Of a stretch of DNA of 9,916 nt, positions 6,377-9,916 are shown in pieces. Origin of the DNA: Verrucomicrobiota bacterium (GTDB lineage Bacteria; Verrucomicrobiota; Kiritimatiellia; Kiritimatiellales; Tichowtungiaceae); NCBI GenBank assembly GCA_030619095.1, contig JAUXCB010000028.1:1-9916 (forward strand). Reading direction: 5' to 3'. Made by a program: the position numbers and the translations under genes. How positions within the stretch are numbered: the first letter of the stretch is position 1; each line of letters opens with the position of its first letter. A model generated the notes under the pieces. It was not told the DNA's origin and made no database searches. It saw only the letters and a list, made by a program, of their open reading frames with translations.

Positions 6377-6465
6377 GAATGTCGAATGTCGACCAAGGAA
6401 CCGCTGAATGCAGAAGGGAATTTCCTTCGATATTCGAAATTCCTTGTTCGATATTCTTCGGTTCC
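6377..6465. repeat. Long imperfect palindrome built from GAATGTCGA-type units
   Basis: This fills the space between the terminator and the fba stop codon. The left arm contains GAATGTC twice (6377-6390) and GAATGTCGACCAAGGAA (6384-6400). The right arm contains TTCCTTGTTCGATATTC (6440-6456), whose complement matches the left unit at 15 of 17 positions, and TTCGATATTC occurs twice (6426-6435, 6447-6456). A second pair, GGAACCG (6397-6403) and CGGTTCC (6459-6465), offers an alternative fold. This has the character of a dispersed hairpin (REP/MITE-like) repeat. I see no coding content. Confidence 0.7.
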
Positions 6466-7548
<1,083 letters not shown>

Positions 7549-7603
7549 CATCTTGCTCCTTCGTTTGTTTTAGTTTCCGTTTCGAGTGGAAATTGTGCGA
7601 GAA

Positions 7604-7631
7604 AATCTATTTGATATGCCTGTTTTATCAA
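7604..7631 (-). promoter_or_regulatory. Candidate promoter of fba
   Basis: On the minus strand, TTGATA (7631-7626, 5 of 6) and TAGATT (7609-7604, 4 of 6) are 16 bp apart, about 55 nt upstream of the fba start. The -35 hexamer is one half of a small inverted repeat, TTGATA (7611-7616) with TATCAA (7626-7631), which could serve as an operator. The 102-bp gap must also carry the promoter of the divergent membrane-protein gene, for which I see only weak candidates. Confidence 0.4.
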
Positions 7632-7653
7632 GCTCTTTCGGAAAGGAAAGCAA

Positions 7654-8196
7654 ATGTCGGCTCTGGCTGTTACCGCATGGATACTAGGAATACTCGCCGT
7701 GGGCGCGGGGCTTTTTGCCGCCTGTGCGCCCGCGCTGGTGCGAGAGGGAGTGGGTCGTTTCCCGCGCAGCGTTTGGCCGGGGCGCATTCTGCTGGCGGTG
7801 GATATGGTCTGGGCTGCGTATGCAGTTACCACGCTCCACTTGGGCACGTTTGACGCCTGGAAGGTGCACCTGTACTGGCTCGCGCCCGTCTGCATCATTC
7901 TTGGCTGTGTGTATCTCGACGAGCTACTCTCGGTTCGCGCACTCGGCGGGTTGCTCCTGCTGGTTGCCGGGCCGATTCTCAATGCCGCGCGCTGGAATCC
8001 ATCGGGCTGGCGGCTGGTTGTCACCGTCATGGCCTATCTTTGGATTGTGATCGGCTTGGTTTTTCTGTTGGAACCCTGGTGGTTTCGCCGCCTTTGTGCG
8101 CCGATGATTCAGCGGGAGTGGGCGGTTCGGCTCGGCGGGGTGTTCAAGGCCCTCATCGGCTTCGGCCTCATCGCGCTCGCCTTCTGGGTCTATTAG
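7654..8196 (+). CDS. Integral membrane protein of unknown function
   Basis: I do not recognise a family. The 180-residue product is almost entirely hydrophobic, with about six membrane helices: ~4-27, 42-62, 71-90, 94-111, 118-138 and 158-178. Loops are short and hold the few charged residues (VREGVGRFPRS, FRRLCAPMIQREWA). No signal peptide distinct from helix 1, no cysteine motif and no catalytic pattern are visible. ATG 7654 is supported by AAAGGA 6 nt upstream. The next gene, an HD-domain hydrolase, starts 26 nt after the stop on the same strand, so the two are probably one transcript. A small channel, transporter-like or enzyme-anchoring protein would all fit. Nothing in the sequence decides between them. 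Confidence 0.85.
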   Translation: MSALAVTAWILGILAVGAGLFAACAPALVREGVGRFPRSVWPGRILLAVDMVWAAYAVTTLHLGTFDAWKVHLYWLAPVCIILGCVYLDELLSVRALGGLLLLVAGPILNAARWNPSGWRLVVTVMAYLWIVIGLVFLLEPWWFRRLCAPMIQREWAVRLGGVFKALIGFGLIALAFWVY

Positions 8197-8222
8197 CCGC
8201 AAGGTTTAAAGGGCTGGAATGT

Positions 8223-9020
8223 ATGAATACCCAAACCCTAAAAATCCTTTCTAAACGGTTTAGAGAGTACGTCGCCCGGTTCCGCACCGATGGTGAACTC
8301 CACCCGATGCACCAGCTCAAACTCGAACACAGCATTCGGGTTTCTGCCGATGCCCGGGCCATCGCCGAAGGCATGGGCTGGGTTCCCGAGGAGATCAACC
8401 TTGCCGAAGCGGTCGGGCTTTTTCATGATGTCGCCCGGTTTCCGCAGTTTCAGAAGTACGGCTCGTTTTCGGATGCCGATACGGTGGATCACGGCGATCT
8501 CGGAGTCGAAACCCTTCGGAATGAGCAACTGCTTGAAGGGGTGGCTGAGGAACCGCGCGAACTCATCCTCCATTCGGTTCAATACCACAACAAAAAGGAT
8601 CTTCCCTGCACGTTAACGGTGCATGAGGAAAAGCACCTTCGTCTGATCCGCGATGCCGACCGGCTCGATATTTTCTTTGTTTGCTGGCACTCCATCCACA
8701 GCGGGCACATTCATGACCATCCCGAAATCGCTATGGGGATCGATTTCAATGGCCCACCGACGCCAGAGGTTCTTGAGCGGTTTGAACGCGGGGAGGCCAT
8801 TGACTACCGTAGCATGAAGAGCATGGCCGACCGCTTTGTTCTTCAGCTCAGCTGGATGTATGATCTTAGTTACGACGCCAGCAAACGCCTTGTCCGCGAG
8901 CGTGGAATCCTCGACAAGTTCCTTGGGGTTCTGCCCGTTCGGAGTGATCGGCTGCTTCACTGTTTCGATGCGACCGCCGCCGTTCTCGGAGGGGTGGATA
9001 AGCCGATCTCCGGCAGCTGA
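8223..9020 (+). CDS. HD-domain metal-dependent phosphohydrolase
   Basis: A 265-residue soluble protein with an HD fold. Likely metal ligands are His36 (HQLKLEHSIRV), the His68-Asp69 pair (AVGLFHDVARFPQF) and Asp144 or Asp146 in LIRDADRLDI. His90 in VDHGDLGVE and His117/His122 (ILHSVQYHNK) are further conserved-looking histidines of this subfamily. Such proteins hydrolyse phosphate esters, often nucleotides or signalling nucleotides, in the cytoplasm. The substrate cannot be read from the sequence. It lacks a GYP motif, so a c-di-GMP phosphodiesterase of the HD-GYP type is unlikely. ATG 8223 is chosen because it follows the upstream stop by 26 nt; the frame stays open further back, but that extension overlaps the membrane-protein gene out of frame. 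Its ribosome site is poor. A strong terminator follows 35 nt after the stop. Confidence 0.9.
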   Translation: MNTQTLKILSKRFREYVARFRTDGELHPMHQLKLEHSIRVSADARAIAEGMGWVPEEINLAEAVGLFHDVARFPQFQKYGSFSDADTVDHGDLGVETLRNEQLLEGVAEEPRELILHSVQYHNKKDLPCTLTVHEEKHLRLIRDADRLDIFFVCWHSIHSGHIHDHPEIAMGIDFNGPPTPEVLERFERGEAIDYRSMKSMADRFVLQLSWMYDLSYDASKRLVRERGILDKFLGVLPVRSDRLLHCFDATAAVLGGVDKPISGS

Positions 9021-9055
9021 CCGAGCGGCGAGGAGAGCTCGGGTTTGCCGAAACA

Positions 9056-9081
9056 AAAAGCCCGGCGAATGCCGGGCTTTT
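9056..9081. terminator. Bidirectional intrinsic terminator after the HD gene and the Cys-rich gene
   Basis: AAAAGCCCGGC (9056-9066) and GCCGGGCTTTT (9071-9081) pair perfectly over 11 bp around GAAT. A/T runs on both sides let it serve the plus-strand HD-domain gene and, from the right, the minus-strand trxA / Cys-rich pair that ends at 9100. Confidence 0.92.
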
Positions 9082-9099
9082 CATGCGAAGAGCAATGAA

Positions 9100-9375
9100 T
9101 TATTTCCTCCAGAACTTCATCTTTTTCAGGAATGATTTTTCTTCTACCGCGACGCTCTGTTTTGCACAGGATGTGCCGCATGCTTTTTTCGCTTTTGCTT
9201 TCTTTGCTTTTACACAACTTGCTTTTTTGCTGTTTGCCCCGCAGGCCTTGGTTTCTTTCAGTTCGCAGGGGGCTTTTTTCTTCACGGGCGCGGCGGTCTC
9301 GCATGTGCCGCAGTCGGCCAGAGCGGTTCCGGACAGAACCAGAATTCCAGCCAGCAGTAAGAGTAGTTTTTTCAT
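9100..9375 (-). CDS. Small exported Cys- and Lys-rich protein
   Basis: I do not recognise this 91-residue protein. A classical signal peptide (MKKLLLLLAGILVLSGTALA) is followed by a mature chain of about 71 residues holding seven cysteines (22, 25, 37, 45, 54, 66, 70) and some 20 lysines, with long Ala/Lys runs (KAKKAKAKKA). CxxC occurs at 22-25 and CGTSC at 66-70. The C-terminus is basic and aromatic (FLKKMKFWRK). The odd cysteine count leaves at least one thiol unpaired if the rest form disulfides. ATG 9375 follows AAGGAG with a 6-nt spacer, so the start is good. It lies 100 nt downstream of trxA on the same strand with no clear terminator between. A metal-binding, redox-active or envelope polyanion-binding protein would fit. 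None of these is shown. Confidence 0.78.
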   Translation of the reverse strand: MKKLLLLLAGILVLSGTALADCGTCETAAPVKKKAPCELKETKACGANSKKASCVKAKKAKAKKACGTSCAKQSVAVEEKSFLKKMKFWRK

Positions 9376-9404
9376 GGGACGCTCCTTTTTTATTTTTCCA
9401 CATT

Positions 9405-9466
9405 TCCCCGTGGTTGGGGATCTTCAACGGGATTCCTGTCCCGTTGAATACGGAAGAGTTTCTTCC
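9405..9466 (-). other. Structured RNA segment between trxA and the Cys-rich gene
   Basis: In minus-strand order there are three hairpins: GGAAGA/TCTTCC (arms 9466-9461 and 9457-9452), TTCAACGGGA/TCCCGTTGAA (9448-9439 and 9432-9423, a perfect 10 bp with a 6-nt loop), and TCCCC/GGGGA (9420-9416 and 9409-9405). None has a T-run, so they do not look like intrinsic terminators. CCCGT in the second can alternatively pair with ACGGG in the third. The segment ends about 30 nt before the start of the Cys-rich gene. Confidence 0.5.
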
Positions 9467-9475
9467 AGAGTCGGG

Positions 9476-9787
9476 TCAGCTCAGTGCTTCGACGAGTGCG
9501 GCTTCCTGCTGCACCCCGATGAAGTCTTGAACCTTCTCGCCATCCTTGAAGAGGATGAGCGTCGGGATCGAGCGCACGCCGAACTTGGCGGCGAGCGGGG
9601 CGTTTTCATCGACATTGACCTTGGTGATCACCGCCTTGCCTTCGACGGCCTCGGCCACTTTTTCGAGGATCGGCGTCTGCATTTTGCAGGGGCCGCACCA
9701 CGGAGCCCAGAAGTCCACCAATACGGTTCCGGTGGCGATGGTTTCATCAAAATTATCTACGGTGAGGTCGAGTACTTTTTCAGACAT
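9476..9787 (-). CDS. trxA: Thioredoxin
   Basis: A 103-residue cytoplasmic thioredoxin, the usual family length, with no signal peptide. The active site is WCGPC (Trp30, Cys31, Cys34), preceded by the buried Asp25 in VLVDFWAPW. The cis-proline is Pro75 in SIPTLILF, and the glycine-containing tail FIGVQQEAALVEAL ends the fold. It reduces protein disulfides using electrons from thioredoxin reductase, which is not in this window. The start is supported by AGGAGA about 6 nt upstream and by a promoter 33 nt before the ATG. The downstream minus-strand gene encodes a cysteine-rich exported protein, so co-expression is likely, although a cytoplasmic thioredoxin would not act directly on it. Confidence 0.97.
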   Translation of the reverse strand: MSEKVLDLTVDNFDETIATGTVLVDFWAPWCGPCKMQTPILEKVAEAVEGKAVITKVNVDENAPLAAKFGVRSIPTLILFKDGEKVQDFIGVQQEAALVEALS

Positions 9788-9819
9788 AAGGGTCTCCTGG
9801 TTGGGTTCTAGAAAATCGG

Positions 9820-9848
9820 ACTATAGAACTTGGGTATCGGTGGCGCAA
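9820..9848 (-). promoter_or_regulatory. Promoter of trxA
   Basis: On the minus strand, TTGCGC (9848-9843) and TATAGT (9825-9820) are separated by 17 bp. The -10 box matches consensus at 5 of 6 positions and the -35 box at 3 of 6. The -10 box ends 32 nt before the ATG, leaving room for a normal short leader with the AGGAGA ribosome site. Confidence 0.6.
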
Positions 9849-9852
9849 GCTA

Positions 9853-9878
9853 AAGCCTGTTCGTTTTCGAACAGGCTT
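9853..9878. terminator. Hairpin upstream of trxA, probably the terminator of an off-window gene
   Basis: AAGCCTGTTCG (9853-9863) and CGAACAGGCTT (9868-9878) pair perfectly over 11 bp around TTTT. The flanks are moderately T/A-rich (TTGGTTATTTG on the right; a short T-run on the minus strand). No gene inside the window would use it. The likeliest role is ending a minus-strand transcript that enters from the right, just before the trxA promoter. Confidence 0.6.
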
Positions 9879-9916
9879 GGTTATTTGTTATTCGGGAATG
9901 ATTATTGGGGGAAAAC

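Noticed and set aside
8040..8222. Upstream extension of the HD-domain frame
   Set aside because: It overlaps the membrane-protein gene in another frame, and its sequence is Arg/Gly-rich without any motif; ATG 8223 leads directly into the family sequence.
9083..9811. A 242-codon open frame on the plus strand opposite trxA and the Cys-rich gene
   Set aside because: Its Phe/Ala-rich part is the reverse of the Lys/Ala codons of the Cys-rich protein. It starts in the terminator tail and covers a certain thioredoxin.

Overview
The window reads as ordinary, densely packed bacterial chromosome. It holds eleven protein-coding genes (one cut by the left edge), no RNA genes, no insertion sequences and no CRISPR array. 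Signal peptides, a secretin-type STN domain and an E. coli-like class II aldolase point to a Gram-negative cell envelope. The MutL motif variant DPQAAHER and the gene mix would fit the PVC group (Verrucomicrobiota/Kiritimatiellota-like), but that placement is recollection plus inference, not a demonstrated assignment.

Layout. (1) 1-1898, plus strand: the 3' end of a diadenylate cyclase (cdaA), its membrane-anchored partner cdaR (YbbR domains) overlapping it by 8 nt, and an exported TPR protein 8 nt further on, forming a c-di-AMP operon in which the TPR gene sits where glmM often lies. (2) 1917-4330: a proline-rich exported protein of unknown function (minus) and an exported subtilisin-family protease with an N-terminal STN-like domain (plus), divergent across an 83-bp gap. 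The gap has back-to-back promoters whose positions suggest leaderless or near-leaderless mRNAs. (3) 4331-4556: 226 bp without a gene, holding four successive hairpins, the last a 44-bp perfect palindrome ending in a T-run. (4) 4557-6344: mutL, with both metal-binding histidines of the C-terminal endonuclease site replaced by glutamine and a palindromic purine/pyrimidine element inside its linker. (5) 6345-6465: a bidirectional terminator plus an 80-90 bp imperfect palindrome resembling a dispersed repeat, then fba (class II fructose-bisphosphate aldolase, minus). (6) 7654-9020, plus: a six-helix membrane protein and an HD-domain phosphohydrolase, closed by a terminator shared with the convergent pair that follows. 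(7) 9100-9787, minus: trxA and, downstream of it, a very small exported Cys/Lys-rich protein, with structured RNA between them.

The genes do not form one pathway. The coherent units are the c-di-AMP operon, the divergent exported pair and the thioredoxin/Cys-rich pair. No clearly new multi-gene system is visible. The best leads are the MutL active-site substitutions, the palindromic elements and the Cys-rich exported protein.
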